A stretch of 64,000 bases of DNA from Chloroflexi bacterium OLB14 (GTDB lineage Bacteria > Chloroflexota > Anaerolineae > Anaerolineales > Villigracilaceae). The notes beneath the pieces are model-generated. The model saw only the letters and a list, made by a program, of their open reading frames with translations, searched no databases and was not told the DNA's origin. Shown here in pieces: positions 26,691 to 35,272 of the stretch; position 1 is the stretch's first letter, and every line of letters begins with the position of its first letter. A program made the translations under genes and the position numbers. The stretch is taken from contig LMZR01000014.1 in NCBI GenBank assembly GCA_001567105.1, forward strand, positions 147,292 through 211,291, written 5' to 3'.

Positions 26691-29399
26691 TCACTTCAAT
26701 TGCGCTTTGATTTTTTCAGCAGTATCTTTATAGCCTGCCAATTTATCTTTTTCTTTTTGCACTAATGCCGCAGGGGCTTTGTTAGCAAAATCACCATTCA
26801 ATAAATTTTCTAATCTTGTAATATGTGATTCGGCTTCTTTGAGTTCTTTTTCAAGGCGGGCTTTTTCATTGGCGACATCTACCATGCCTGCTAACGGTAA
26901 ATAAATTTCGATTGATCCAACAATCAATGCAGTTGAGTCACTTGGCTTTTCAGCAAGCGACTTGAGACTTGTAACCTGTGACTGATCCAATCCTGAAAGA
27001 GATGCAATCACAGAAATTTGATTTGAAATTAAATCAAGTTTATCGCCAGCGGAAATCGTAGCAGGGATTTTCTTAGATGGTGCGATTCCTTTTTCTGCTC
27101 GCAGGTTACGGATGGAACGAATCACTTCTTGAATCAACTCAAAATCAGCAATGGATTTTGCTTCCCAAGATTCTTCGTCTGTTGGCTCTGGGAATTTGGC
27201 AACAATCAAAACTTGGGTCCAATCTTTACACAGATTAGAGAGTGAAGATTCTCTTAGCGCACTATGCAAGTGACCCCAAACTTCTTCGGTCACAAACGGT
27301 GTGAATGGATGTAATAATCTTAAACAAGTATCAAACACTTTAGCCAGCATTTCAACAGTCTGCATTTTGCTTTCTGCATTTTGCATTTGACCTTTGGCAA
27401 TCTCTACATACCAATCAGCAAAGTCACTCCAAATGAATTCATAAATCTCTGCACCAGCCTGACCATATTGAAAATTTTGAAATTGTCTTTCCACATTGCG
27501 AATCAATTTATTTAATTTTGCTTGAATCCATTGATCAGCTAAAGATACAGGTTGCGCGTTACGAGTTACTTGTGTACTTGTTTCCTTGTTTACTTCTAAA
27601 CTTTCAATCGCATTAATTACAAATCGTCCTGCATTCCAAATCTTATTTGCAAAATTACGATTCGATTCAACTTTCTTAACTCCAACGTTAGTATCATTTC
27701 CAGGTGTAGAACCAACTAGCAGCGTGAAACGAAGCGCGTCTGTTCCAAATTCATCCATGACGATTAATGGGTCAATCACATTGCCTGTGGTCTTAGACAT
27801 TTTTCGTCCTTGCTCATCACGCACAAGTCCATGTAAATAGACAGTATGAAATGGCGCTTCATTTGTAAATTCAAGTCCCATCATAATCATACGCGCCACC
27901 CAGAAAAATATAATATCGTATCCAGTTTCCATATAAGAAGTTGGATAAAAATATTTTAAGTCTGCTGTTTGTTGGGGCCAGCCCAAAGTTGAAAAGGGCC
28001 ACAAGCCCGATGAAAACCAAGTATCTAACACATCATCATCTTGACGAATTTCTTTTGAGCCACACGTTGCACATTGTGTTGGATCCTCACGCGCAACAGT
28101 CATATGATTTTCTTTGCAATACCAAACAGGAATGCGATGCCCCCACCACAACTGCCTGCTAATGCACCAATCTTTTATATTTTCAAGCCAATTGAAATAT
28201 GTTTTTTCAAAACGCTCTGGCACAATTTTTATTTTTTCATTACGCACTGCCTCCAAGCCAGCATTCGCCAGCGATTCCATTTTGACAAACCATTGTTCCG
28301 AAATCATCGGCTCAACAATTTCACCACCGCGTTGTGAACGTGGAATCGTTGTGCGATAATTTTCTGTTTTGATAGTTAGATTCGCATCTTTCATATCTGA
28401 CCATAAATTTTTTCGCGCTTCATACCTATCTTGTAGTTGGTATTTGCCTCCGTTGGCATTGATCTTCGCCTCAACATCCAAAACCGATATGATTGGCAAA
28501 TTATGACGTTGTGCAATGGCATAATCATTCGGGTCGTGACCTGGCGTAATTTTTAACGCACCAGTACCAAACTCCATGCTGACGTAATCATCACCAATGA
28601 CTGGAATTTCACGATTCAAAATTGGCACAATGACTGTTTTACCAATATATTTTTTATATCTTTCATCTTCTGGGTGAACAGCCACAGCAGTATCACCTAA
28701 AATAGTTTCAGGTCGAATCGTTGCTACTGGAATGAATTCATCTGAATCTTTTAACTTATATTTGAAATAATATAACTGCACATCTTCTTCGCTGTATTCC
28801 ACTTCCAAATCTGATACTGCGGTTTTGAGCCCAGGTGACCAGTTGATTAATCTCGGTCCGCGATAAATTAATCCTTTTTCGTAGAGACGCACAAAAGCCT
28901 CACGCACAGCAGTACTCAAACCGTCATCAAGTGTGAAGCGTTCTCTATCCCAATCACATGAAGCACCAAGCCTGCGAATTTGAGTCGTGATGATGTTGCC
29001 GTATTTTCTTTTCCATTCCCATGTGCGTTTTTCAAATTCTTCACGCCCAAGTTCTTCACGAGTCACTTCTTCGTTTTTGAGTAAATCCCTTTCAACCATT
29101 AATTGCGTGGCAATGCCTGCATGGTCTGTACCTGGAATCCAAAGTGCTGAATAGCCTTTCATGCGATGATAACGAATCATCAAATCTTCAACTGAAACAA
29201 ACATAGCGTGACCAATATGTAATTCACCCGTCACATTTGGTGGCGGAATAGCAATTACGAATGGTTTTACATTCGGGTCAAAGTTTGCATTGTTGGGATC
29301 ATTGTGCGGTTTGAAAAATCCGCCCGCTTCCCACATGGCATAAATACGCGCTTCAGTAGATTTGAAATCGTATGCTTTAGGTAATTCTTTTTTAGTCAT
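26691..29399 (-). CDS. valS: Valyl-tRNA synthetase
   Basis: Charges tRNA-Val. 902 residues with the class I HIGH motif (PNVTGELHIGHAM), editing domain, KMSKS as GRKMSKTTGNV, and the C-terminal coiled-coil tRNA arm (EKARLEKELKEAESHITRLE). AGGAG lies 6 nt before ATG 29399. Three stretches in the anticodon-binding and linker region look like translated repeats: an octamer tract (27561-27597; EVNKETSTQVTRN), a heptamer tract (27359-27391; KGQMQNAESKMQT) and a shorter one near 26950-26985. Expression is controlled by the upstream T-box. Confidence 0.97.
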   Translation of the reverse strand: MTKKELPKAYDFKSTEARIYAMWEAGGFFKPHNDPNNANFDPNVKPFVIAIPPPNVTGELHIGHAMFVSVEDLMIRYHRMKGYSALWIPGTDHAGIATQLMVERDLLKNEEVTREELGREEFEKRTWEWKRKYGNIITTQIRRLGASCDWDRERFTLDDGLSTAVREAFVRLYEKGLIYRGPRLINWSPGLKTAVSDLEVEYSEEDVQLYYFKYKLKDSDEFIPVATIRPETILGDTAVAVHPEDERYKKYIGKTVIVPILNREIPVIGDDYVSMEFGTGALKITPGHDPNDYAIAQRHNLPIISVLDVEAKINANGGKYQLQDRYEARKNLWSDMKDANLTIKTENYRTTIPRSQRGGEIVEPMISEQWFVKMESLANAGLEAVRNEKIKIVPERFEKTYFNWLENIKDWCISRQLWWGHRIPVWYCKENHMTVAREDPTQCATCGSKEIRQDDDVLDTWFSSGLWPFSTLGWPQQTADLKYFYPTSYMETGYDIIFFWVARMIMMGLEFTNEAPFHTVYLHGLVRDEQGRKMSKTTGNVIDPLIVMDEFGTDALRFTLLVGSTPGNDTNVGVKKVESNRNFANKIWNAGRFVINAIESLEVNKETSTQVTRNAQPVSLADQWIQAKLNKLIRNVERQFQNFQYGQAGAEIYEFIWSDFADWYVEIAKGQMQNAESKMQTVEMLAKVFDTCLRLLHPFTPFVTEEVWGHLHSALRESSLSNLCKDWTQVLIVAKFPEPTDEESWEAKSIADFELIQEVIRSIRNLRAEKGIAPSKKIPATISAGDKLDLISNQISVIASLSGLDQSQVTSLKSLAEKPSDSTALIVGSIEIYLPLAGMVDVANEKARLEKELKEAESHITRLENLLNGDFANKAPAALVQKEKDKLAGYKDTAEKIKAQLK
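27359..27391. repeat. Heptamer tract inside valS
   Basis: AAATGCA-type heptamers repeat four times on the coding strand and are translated in frame. Confidence 0.65.
27561..27597. repeat. Octamer tract inside valS
   Basis: GTTACTTG, TGTACTTG, TTTCCTTG, TTTACTTC on the plus strand match the octamers of the intergenic tract at 37880-37977; here they are translated. Confidence 0.65.
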
Positions 29400-29416
29400 T
29401 CTTGCTCCTTGATATC

Positions 29417-29539
29417 CGTTGGTCGAGTAGCCTGAGGCGATAGCCGAAGACGTACCGAGACCAACCGTTAATGAAAATCACTTTATTAACTGGTGGTCTC
29501 GATACGTTCCTCGCTTCGCTCCGAACTACTCGACCACCG
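29417..29539. repeat. Family A long repeat between T-box terminator and valS
   Basis: Ends GGTCGAGTAG and CTACTCGACCACC with inner GTACCGAGACCA / TGGTCTCGATACG arms. It forms most of the leader between the terminator and the valS ribosome-binding site. Confidence 0.8.
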
Positions 29540-29550
29540 AATTTACTTAA

Positions 29551-29587
29551 AATAAAAAACACTCCATCCATTAGAGGACGAAGTGTT
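29551..29587 (-). terminator. T-box-controlled terminator
   Basis: On the minus strand AACACT...TCC pairs with GGA...AGTGTT, followed by UUUUUAUU. It lies directly after the T-box antiterminator sequence. Confidence 0.8.
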
Positions 29588-29636
29588 TCCCTTCGATAAA
29601 CTCAGGGCGGCGCTCCGTGGTACCACCTCAATTCAT

Positions 29637-29680
29637 TATTAGTTAGCTAGTTTACTGGTTAGATAGTTTGCTAGTTAAGA
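29637..29680. repeat. Octamer tract in the T-box leader
   Basis: TAGTT-rich units of about 8 bp (TAGTTAGCTAGTTTACTGG...) like those before dnaE, placed between stem I and the T-box core. Confidence 0.7.
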
Positions 29681-29732
29681 AATAATGCACTTGAATTGCT
29701 ATAACGGGCTGACCCGTGATGTTCTACGTTTT

Positions 29733-29755
29733 GTAGGTCACGTTTGTAACGTGAC
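29733..29755. repeat. Family C palindrome in the T-box leader
   Basis: GTAGGTCACGTT...AACGTGAC, the same element that occurs twice inside dnaE. Confidence 0.75.
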
Positions 29756-29876
29756 TTGCAAAATTTCTTCATCAAATAATTCAGACGACTTTGGCAATTT
29801 TTTTCTGTGAAGGCTTTCAGCCAATGACCTTCGTTTCTGTCAGAGAACGAATTGCTTACTACTTCTGAATGGCGAG

Positions 29877-29905
29877 ATTATACGCCTCGAATTTGTGAAA
29901 GTCAA
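29877..29905 (-). promoter_or_regulatory. Sigma-70-type promoter of the valS T-box transcript
   Basis: TTGACT (plus 29900-29905) and TATAAT (plus 29877-29882) on the minus strand with exactly 17 bp between them. Confidence 0.8.
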
Positions 29906-29937
29906 GAATAGAATTATTGTATAATATTCAAATAATT

Positions 29938-30527
29938 ATGCCTAAACGTCGTTCAAGAAAAAAAGATTTTGAAATTAGATAATTCACTTGAAAATCTTTC
30001 TGATAATGAAATTCTTGAGTATCTTTTTAATCCTAAAAGACTTACAACACCATTTATAATTGATGCAAATGTTAATAAGTTTTGTAAGCAGATTTCACCA
30101 GATGAAAAACCTATTTTTCTTGATTTACAACCTCAACCTTGGTCACGTTTAGATTACTGTAATAAAAAATGTAGAAAAAATGATACAGATTTACGGGGGT
30201 AAAATGGTACTTGGATATAAAATTTGGTATATTAAATCTTTATATATTGAAGCGGAAAGACATTCTGTATGGAAAAACTTAGAGAATAAGTTAGTAGACA
30301 TAACTTTCAATAAATCAGGGGAAGAAAGAATTTTATTCCTTCCTAATCCAAATCTAAAAACTGTAGTCGCAGAAGGCTTTACAAAACCTCGTATGGCTTT
30401 TACATCTAGGGTTGAAAAAGCAATCAGAACTCAAATAGAAATGGAAAAAATGATGATAGGTATCACTGATGATACGTGGACTGGTTGGGACAATGCCATA
30501 TCATTTGAAAAGTGGAAGATTAAATAA
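29938..30527 (+). CDS. Hypothetical protein, two apparent frameshifts
   Basis: Three pieces join into one reading of about 195 residues if one base is removed from the A7 run 29958-29964 and one from the G5 run 30195-30199. The start is then ATG 29938 (MPKRRSRKKILKLDNS). The second half contains AERHSVWKN...LVDIT and ILFLPNPN, a pattern I associate with uncharacterised bacterial and phage proteins; Cys residues (CNKKCRK) may bind metal. A -10 TATAAT lies at 29920-29925. It ends immediately before the TSUP gene. Function unknown. Confidence 0.55.
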
Positions 30528-31280
30528 ATGTTAATAGAAATTGATTTTCTATTTATCGCACTCGCCTCTTTACTTGCAGGTATGGTCAATGCCCTAGCTG
30601 GGGGTGGCACGTTAATCACATTTCCTGTGTTAACTTTTTTAGGTGTGCCTGCGGTTTCAGCCAGTATTACAAATACAGTGGCATTGTCACCTGGTTATTT
30701 GGGCGGGACGTTGGCTCAAGCAAATGATTTACGCGACCAAAAGAATCGTTTATGGATATTAATGCCAGCAAGCATTATCGGTGGAATCATTGGTGGATTT
30801 TTACTTTTACGGACTGGCGAAAAATTATTTAATCAACTCATCCCCTATTTGATTTTGTTAGCTTCAATTTTATTAGCGATTCAAGAACCTGTGCGAGCAT
30901 GGTTGCTGAAAAGAAATCATGTCTCTAACCTTGAAAAAATCTCATGGCTTCCAGTTGGTATCGCTTCTATCTATGGCGGATATTTTGGCGCAGGCTTGAG
31001 TGTTATTGTTTTATCAGCATTAGGATTAACTATTGAAGATTCGCTTACAAGACTCAATGCTTTGAAACAAGCAGTAGCATTTGCTGTGAACACTGCCGCC
31101 GCATTTTTCTTTTTGTTTTCGGGTCAAGTGTTATGGAGTGTTGCATTAGTCATGGCAGTTGGGGCATTGATTGGCGGAAGTTTGGGCGGAAAACTTGCAG
31201 GCAAAATTAAACCGTCCACACTGAGGTGGACGGTTGTGACAATTGGCGTAATTGTGTCAATTATTTATTTTGTAAAATAG
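30528..31280 (+). CDS. TSUP-family (TauE/SafE) permease
   Basis: 250 residues with about eight helices in two halves. The family repeats are visible as [33 protein letters not shown] and [23 protein letters not shown] proteins export or import sulfur-containing anions such as sulfite or taurine-derived compounds; the substrate here is unknown. The ATG directly follows the stop codon of the preceding gene, and the SGNH gene is 12 bp downstream, so the three may be co-transcribed. Confidence 0.9.
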   Translation: MLIEIDFLFIALASLLAGMVNALAGGGTLITFPVLTFLGVPAVSASITNTVALSPGYLGGTLAQANDLRDQKNRLWILMPASIIGGIIGGFLLLRTGEKLFNQLIPYLILLASILLAIQEPVRAWLLKRNHVSNLEKISWLPVGIASIYGGYFGAGLSVIVLSALGLTIEDSLTRLNALKQAVAFAVNTAAAFFFLFSGQVLWSVALVMAVGALIGGSLGGKLAGKIKPSTLRWTVVTIGVIVSIIYFVK

Positions 31281-31292
31281 GAATTCACCACA

Positions 31293-32006
31293 ATGAAAAG
31301 ACCTCGACTATGGCAAATTCTCATTATTCTTTTTCTTGTTGGGTTTACAAATTCTTGTAGTTTAAGTGGTAACTCAAACCTTCCTGCAAAACGAGTTTTA
31401 TTTATTGGAAACAGTTTCACTGCTTACAATGGAGGGTTAGATAAACTTTTAACAGGACTTGCTCCAAACACATTTGCTTCAGGTATTACCTCTGGTGGAT
31501 ATACTTTACAACAACACTGGGAATCCGCAGATACATTAGCTCAAATTCAATCAGGAGATTGGGATATCGTTATATTGCAAGAACAAAGCCAAAACTCCAT
31601 AATCAATTACTATAATTTCTTTGAATATGCCAAAAAACTAAATGCAGAGATTGAAAAGTCTGGAGCAGAGACCATTATATTCATGACGTGGGAAAGACCA
31701 GACAGTATTCAATATAACGTCACAACACAAGCGTTATATAAAGCATATACAGCGCTTGGTCAACAACTGAATGTAAAAGTTGCACCTGTTGGTTTAGCAT
31801 TTGCTAATGCTTTAAAGGAACGCCCAGATTTGAAATTATATGTAGAAGATGGTCATCCAACACTTGCAGGCAGTTATCTGGCATCCTGTGTGTTTTATGA
31901 AATTATTTATGGCGAAAGCCCAGTAGGGAATTCTTTTGATGCTGAATTAAGCAGTGAAGATATATTTTTTCTACAAAATATCGCAGCAAAAACTTTAGGG
32001 CAATAG
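31293..32006 (+). CDS. SGNH-hydrolase-like lipoprotein (DUF4886 type)
   Basis: 237 residues with lipoprotein signal (VGFTNSCSLSG, Cys22). The SGNH block I is LFIGNSFTAYNGG; DIVILQEQS and the late DGHPTLAGSYL (Asp-x-x-His dyad) complete the catalytic set. This matches DUF4886-type lipase/esterase-like proteins. Substrate unknown; probably acts outside the membrane. AGGA stands before the ATG. It is convergent with btuD with one base between. Confidence 0.82.
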   Translation: MKRPRLWQILIILFLVGFTNSCSLSGNSNLPAKRVLFIGNSFTAYNGGLDKLLTGLAPNTFASGITSGGYTLQQHWESADTLAQIQSGDWDIVILQEQSQNSIINYYNFFEYAKKLNAEIEKSGAETIIFMTWERPDSIQYNVTTQALYKAYTALGQQLNVKVAPVGLAFANALKERPDLKLYVEDGHPTLAGSYLASCVFYEIIYGESPVGNSFDAELSSEDIFFLQNIAAKTLGQ

Positions 32007-32007
32007 A

Positions 32008-32779
32008 TTATTTAGAATCTGGCAACACCATTGGGATATCCAAAAACGGATGCTTGACTACTTGCACAGGTAAACAATAGGCATTGGCAATTAAATCAGG
32101 TTTCAAAACTTCTTTTGGCGTGCCAATGGCATTGATTTTCCCAGCCACCATCACAGCGATTCGATCTGCATAACGTGCGGCTAAATTCAAATCGTGCATG
32201 GCGACTAAGATTGCTAAATTATTTTCTTTGGCTAATTTACGAATCAATTCCAATAAACTAACTTGATATTGCAAATCTAAATGTGAGGTTGGTTCATCTA
32301 ATAAAAGAATCGGTGTGGATTGACATAATGCACGGGCTAATAAAATTCGTTGGGCTTCACCGCCAGATAATTCACCCACACGCCTTTCAGCAAAGTTCAA
32401 GGCATTGACTCGGTTCAAAGATTCACGCACCAACTCTTCGTCATGTTTTGAAGCGTTTCCTAAAAATCCCAAGTAAGGTGTACGTCCCATCAAAACTGTT
32501 TCCCAAACAGAAAATGCAGGTGGCAATGAAATCGCTTGCGGAACAACGGCAATATAACGCGCACGTTCCATGGGATTCATGTTGCTGAAATTTTTTTCCA
32601 TCAGTTTGAATTTCACCACGCGCATCAATCACGCCACTGACGGCGCGAATCAAAGTTGATTTACCCGCACCGTTGGGACCAATCAACGCTAACACTTCGC
32701 CATTTTTCACATCAAACGAAACATCATGCAAAATTTCGCGTTGATTATAGGAAACAAAAAGATTTTTTATGTTTAACAT
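32008..32779 (-). CDS. btuD: Corrinoid ABC transporter ATPase (one apparent frameshift)
   Basis: ATP-binding subunit for the BtuFC importer of this operon. The first part has Walker A IGPNGAGKST; the second part has Q-loop VVPQA, signature LSGGEAQR, Walker B ILLLDEPTSHLD and the H-loop AMHDLN. The frame is lost at the A7 run (plus T 32591-32597) within GATGGAAAAAAAT; removing one base joins DGK to NFSNMNPMERARYIAVVPQ and yields a normal 256-residue protein. ATG follows the GNAT stop codon directly. A sequencing error is the simplest reading; slippage at A7 is an alternative. Confidence 0.85.
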
Positions 32780-33316
32780 TTAAAACACCAAATACCAATA
32801 CAATGCGGTTTCATCTGGCTTTACATTTTTATAAACGTATCTATCGAAACCTTGTAAGATGCAACCACATGATTCATACAACTTACAAGCAGGGACATTA
32901 TCATCTTGTGTCTCAATCATCATGCCAGGAAAACGCTTCTCTTTTGACCATCGAATTGCTTCTGCAATTAGATTTTTGCCTACTCCCAAGCCGCGAAACT
33001 GTGGGTTGACAATTAAATCATCTACATAAGCAAATTGATTCCACCAAGATATTATTTTGATTTGACCTGCAAGTTGATTATTGACAAATGCCAGAAAAAT
33101 TGTTTTTTCATCATTATCAATAAACGATGAAAAATCTTCATCGTGATCTTCATCTACAAACATTTCTTTTTCGTATGGTTGAACTGGAACAATAGAACAG
33201 GTTAACTTTCCATCTTCCATGCTTAAAGCAATTTTCTCTTTGACAGTAAATTTTCTATCAAATTTATCTACATGATTTTTATTTGTAGAACTTACTTTTT
33301 GAATTTGAATATCCAT
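32780..33316 (-). CDS. GNAT acetyltransferase, streptothricin-acetyltransferase-like
   Basis: 178 residues. The acetyl-CoA loop is seen as VNPQFRGLGVGKNLIAEAI, followed by MMIETQDDNVPACKLYESCG and GFDRYVYKN, close in pattern to streptothricin N-acetyltransferases. Resistance is only a possibility; such proteins often have other amine substrates. It is embedded between cobU and btuD in the B12 operon with no gaps, so it should respond to the cobalamin riboswitch. Confidence 0.85.
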   Translation of the reverse strand: MDIQIQKVSSTNKNHVDKFDRKFTVKEKIALSMEDGKLTCSIVPVQPYEKEMFVDEDHDEDFSSFIDNDEKTIFLAFVNNQLAGQIKIISWWNQFAYVDDLIVNPQFRGLGVGKNLIAEAIRWSKEKRFPGMMIETQDDNVPACKLYESCGCILQGFDRYVYKNVKPDETALYWYLVF

Positions 33317-33321
33317 AATTT

Positions 33322-33867
33322 CTATTTCACTTTCATTGGAATTCCAGATACCATAAACAAAACCGAATCTGCTTCCTTTGCTAAACTTTGATTTGCCCAG
33401 CCAAGCACATCACGATAAACTCTTCCCATTTGATACGGAGGCACAAGCCCCAAGCCAACTTCGTTTGAGATGATAATCCATTCTTTATCATCTTGTTGAA
33501 TATATTTAATCAATTCAGCAATTTCGTTTTGCAATGCCGTTTGTGCTTTGGTTTCATTTACTAAATCATCTTCAATGAATTGCATAAAAACATTGCTGGC
33601 TAATAATGTAATGCAATCTAATAAATAAATTTGTGTTTGCAACTGATTTTGAATCAGATAAGCAGGTATATTTTTTTGCACCTCGCATGTTTGCCAATGG
33701 CTGGGTCTATCAGCACGATGTTTTTCAATACGCATTTTCATTTCTTCGTCAAAGGCTTGGGCTGTAGCAATAAATGTTACCAACTTACCCGAGTCTTCGG
33801 CAAGTTTTTGTGCGTACCATGATTTTCCACTTCTTGCGCCACCGAGAATAAAAGTAATCTTCGACAT
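33322..33867 (-). CDS. cobU: Adenosylcobinamide kinase / GTP transferase
   Basis: Phosphorylates adenosylcobinamide and activates it with GTP. 181 residues with P-loop ILGGARSGKSWYAQ (about 7-20), a guanylylation-site region HRADRPSHWQT, LLDCITLLASN and IISNEVGLGLVPPYQMGRVYRD. Start ATG overlaps the cobC stop as TAATG, showing coupling. It acts with CobT, CobS and CobC in lower-ligand attachment. Confidence 0.94.
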   Translation of the reverse strand: MSKITFILGGARSGKSWYAQKLAEDSGKLVTFIATAQAFDEEMKMRIEKHRADRPSHWQTCEVQKNIPAYLIQNQLQTQIYLLDCITLLASNVFMQFIEDDLVNETKAQTALQNEIAELIKYIQQDDKEWIIISNEVGLGLVPPYQMGRVYRDVLGWANQSLAKEADSVLFMVSGIPMKVK

Positions 33868-34475
33868 TATATTTCCTGCAAATGATTTACATCGTTCAAC
33901 AAATTTAATACAACACTATCTTCATATACTTTTAGTTCAGATAAAGAGGCTTGGGATATTTTGAACTGCCAATAAAAATTTAATTCTATGCCTAAGAGAG
34001 TTGCCAGTAAGGCTTGTAATGCTCCACTGTGAGAAACAACTAGAACGGTTTGGTCTTTATGTTTATTTTTTATTTCATCAAACGCGGTTTTGACTCTATG
34101 TGCTAATTGTTTTAAGCTTTCGCCATTTGGTGTAGAGATGTTTGTAGAATCTTTCATCCAGTTTTCAAATAATTCTGGCGAATGAGCAGACATCTCTTTG
34201 TAGTTCATGCCTTCCCAATCTCCAAAGTTAAGTTCACGCCAACATAAATCTGTATTGATGTGGAGTTGATGGAAATTTGCAATGGCTTGAGCAGTATCTT
34301 TCGCGCGTGATAAATCACTTGAATAGATAGCATCAATTTTTTCTGCTGAAAGTCTTTTGGCAAGTGCTTCGGCTTGTAAAATACCTGTTTGATTTAACGG
34401 CACATCACTCTGACCTTGATATTTGCCAGCAATGTTCCAATCGGTTTGTCCGTGACGGGTGAGAAATAATTTCAT
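33867..34475 (-). CDS. cobC: Alpha-ribazole phosphatase (histidine phosphatase)
   Basis: 202 residues of the phosphoglycerate-mutase-like superfamily: catalytic LTRHGQTDWN (His8), IYSSDLSRAKDTAQ, LNFGDWEGM and VVSHSGALQALL. In this operon it most likely dephosphorylates alpha-ribazole phosphate or the cobalamin phosphate. One base separates it from cobS; it overlaps cobU. Confidence 0.87.
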   Translation of the reverse strand: MKLFLTRHGQTDWNIAGKYQGQSDVPLNQTGILQAEALAKRLSAEKIDAIYSSDLSRAKDTAQAIANFHQLHINTDLCWRELNFGDWEGMNYKEMSAHSPELFENWMKDSTNISTPNGESLKQLAHRVKTAFDEIKNKHKDQTVLVVSHSGALQALLATLLGIELNFYWQFKISQASLSELKVYEDSVVLNLLNDVNHLQEI

Positions 34476-34476
34476 A

Positions 34477-35202
34477 TTATGTTATTGTAAAGATTATTAA
34501 TACAAACATTTCAACCACAGTTGTGATTGCGCCGTAAATATCGCCTGTGAGACCTGAGATTAAGCGCATTACATACAAAGATAGCAAAACACTAATTACG
34601 ACTGAAGCAAGCATTAATAAGAAACTTAGTGGGCTAGAAATAAATAAGCAGGTTATGCCTGTAATTAAGCTAGCAATGACTATTTCTTTTAATGTGACTT
34701 GTTGTTTCATTTCAAAACCAAGTCCGTTTTCGCGTACATAGGGGAAGAAATAAATTGCAATGGGAGATGCAAAACGCCCCAGCGTAGTTGCAAGTATCAG
34801 TGCGGCAAACAAGTTGACGGAAGAATGAAGCGCAGTGTACTTCGTCAATAAAACTAAAATGCCACCGATCGTTCCGAATGCGCCCATGCGTGAGTCTTTC
34901 ATAATTTCTAAACGGCGTTCGGGAGTGAAGCCACCAAACAAACCATCGCAGGTATCCATGAAGCCATCGAGGTGAAAGGCGCGGGTGAAAATTATCCATG
35001 CGAATAATGTGATGGTGGCAGAAACTGAAATAGGGAAAAATATTTGGGCAAGATAATTTACGCCATACAATAAAAATCCAAGTGCAATGCCAACGAGTGG
35101 AAACCATGCTACGGCACGACCCATCTCTTGTGAGGTGAACATGCGTTTGATGATGGTTGGGAAGATTGTTAGAAATTGAAATGCGGCAATAATTGAAATC
35201 AT
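34477..35202 (-). CDS. cobS: Cobalamin synthase
   Basis: Integral membrane enzyme joining GDP-cobinamide to alpha-ribazole (phosphate). 241 residues, six to seven helices, with the family motif FHLDGFMDTCDGLFGG and the following RMGAFGTIGGILVLL. It lies between cobT and cobC; the gap to cobT holds a 14-bp tandem repeat. Confidence 0.94.
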   Translation of the reverse strand: MISIIAAFQFLTIFPTIIKRMFTSQEMGRAVAWFPLVGIALGFLLYGVNYLAQIFFPISVSATITLFAWIIFTRAFHLDGFMDTCDGLFGGFTPERRLEIMKDSRMGAFGTIGGILVLLTKYTALHSSVNLFAALILATTLGRFASPIAIYFFPYVRENGLGFEMKQQVTLKEIVIASLITGITCLFISSPLSFLLMLASVVISVLLSLYVMRLISGLTGDIYGAITTVVEMFVLIIFTIT

Positions 35203-35208
35203 AATATT

Positions 35209-35268
35209 AGTGAATAGGGAATGGTGAATAGGGAATGGTGAATAGGGAATGGTGAATAGGGAATGGTA
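35209..35268. repeat. Four 14-bp repeats between cobT and cobS
   Basis: GTGAATAGGGAATG (two heptamers) occurs four times almost perfectly, just upstream of cobS. Confidence 0.9.
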
Positions 35269-35272
35269 ACTG

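Larger units (their letters stand above)
29551..29876 (-). promoter_or_regulatory. T-box leader of valS
   Basis: The conserved T-box TGAGGTGGTACCACGG lies at 29615-29630 (minus strand), followed by a terminator, upstream of an aminoacyl-tRNA synthetase gene. Stem I lies around 29760-29860; a hairpin GAAGG...CCTTC and a GTC triplet are seen, but I cannot place the specifier codon with certainty. Three repeat types sit in the leader: CCCTGAGTTTATCGAAGGG (29590-29608), an octamer tract (29637-29680) and a family C palindrome (29733-29755). Uncharged tRNA-Val should promote read-through. Confidence 0.9.

Noticed and set aside
32591..32597. Programmed frameshift in btuD
   Set aside because: The A7 run could allow slippage, but the same kind of break occurs in four other unrelated genes at homopolymers of A, T and G, so sequence error is simpler.
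35209..35268. CRISPR array
   Set aside because: Repeats are contiguous 14-mers with no spacers, and no cas genes are present.
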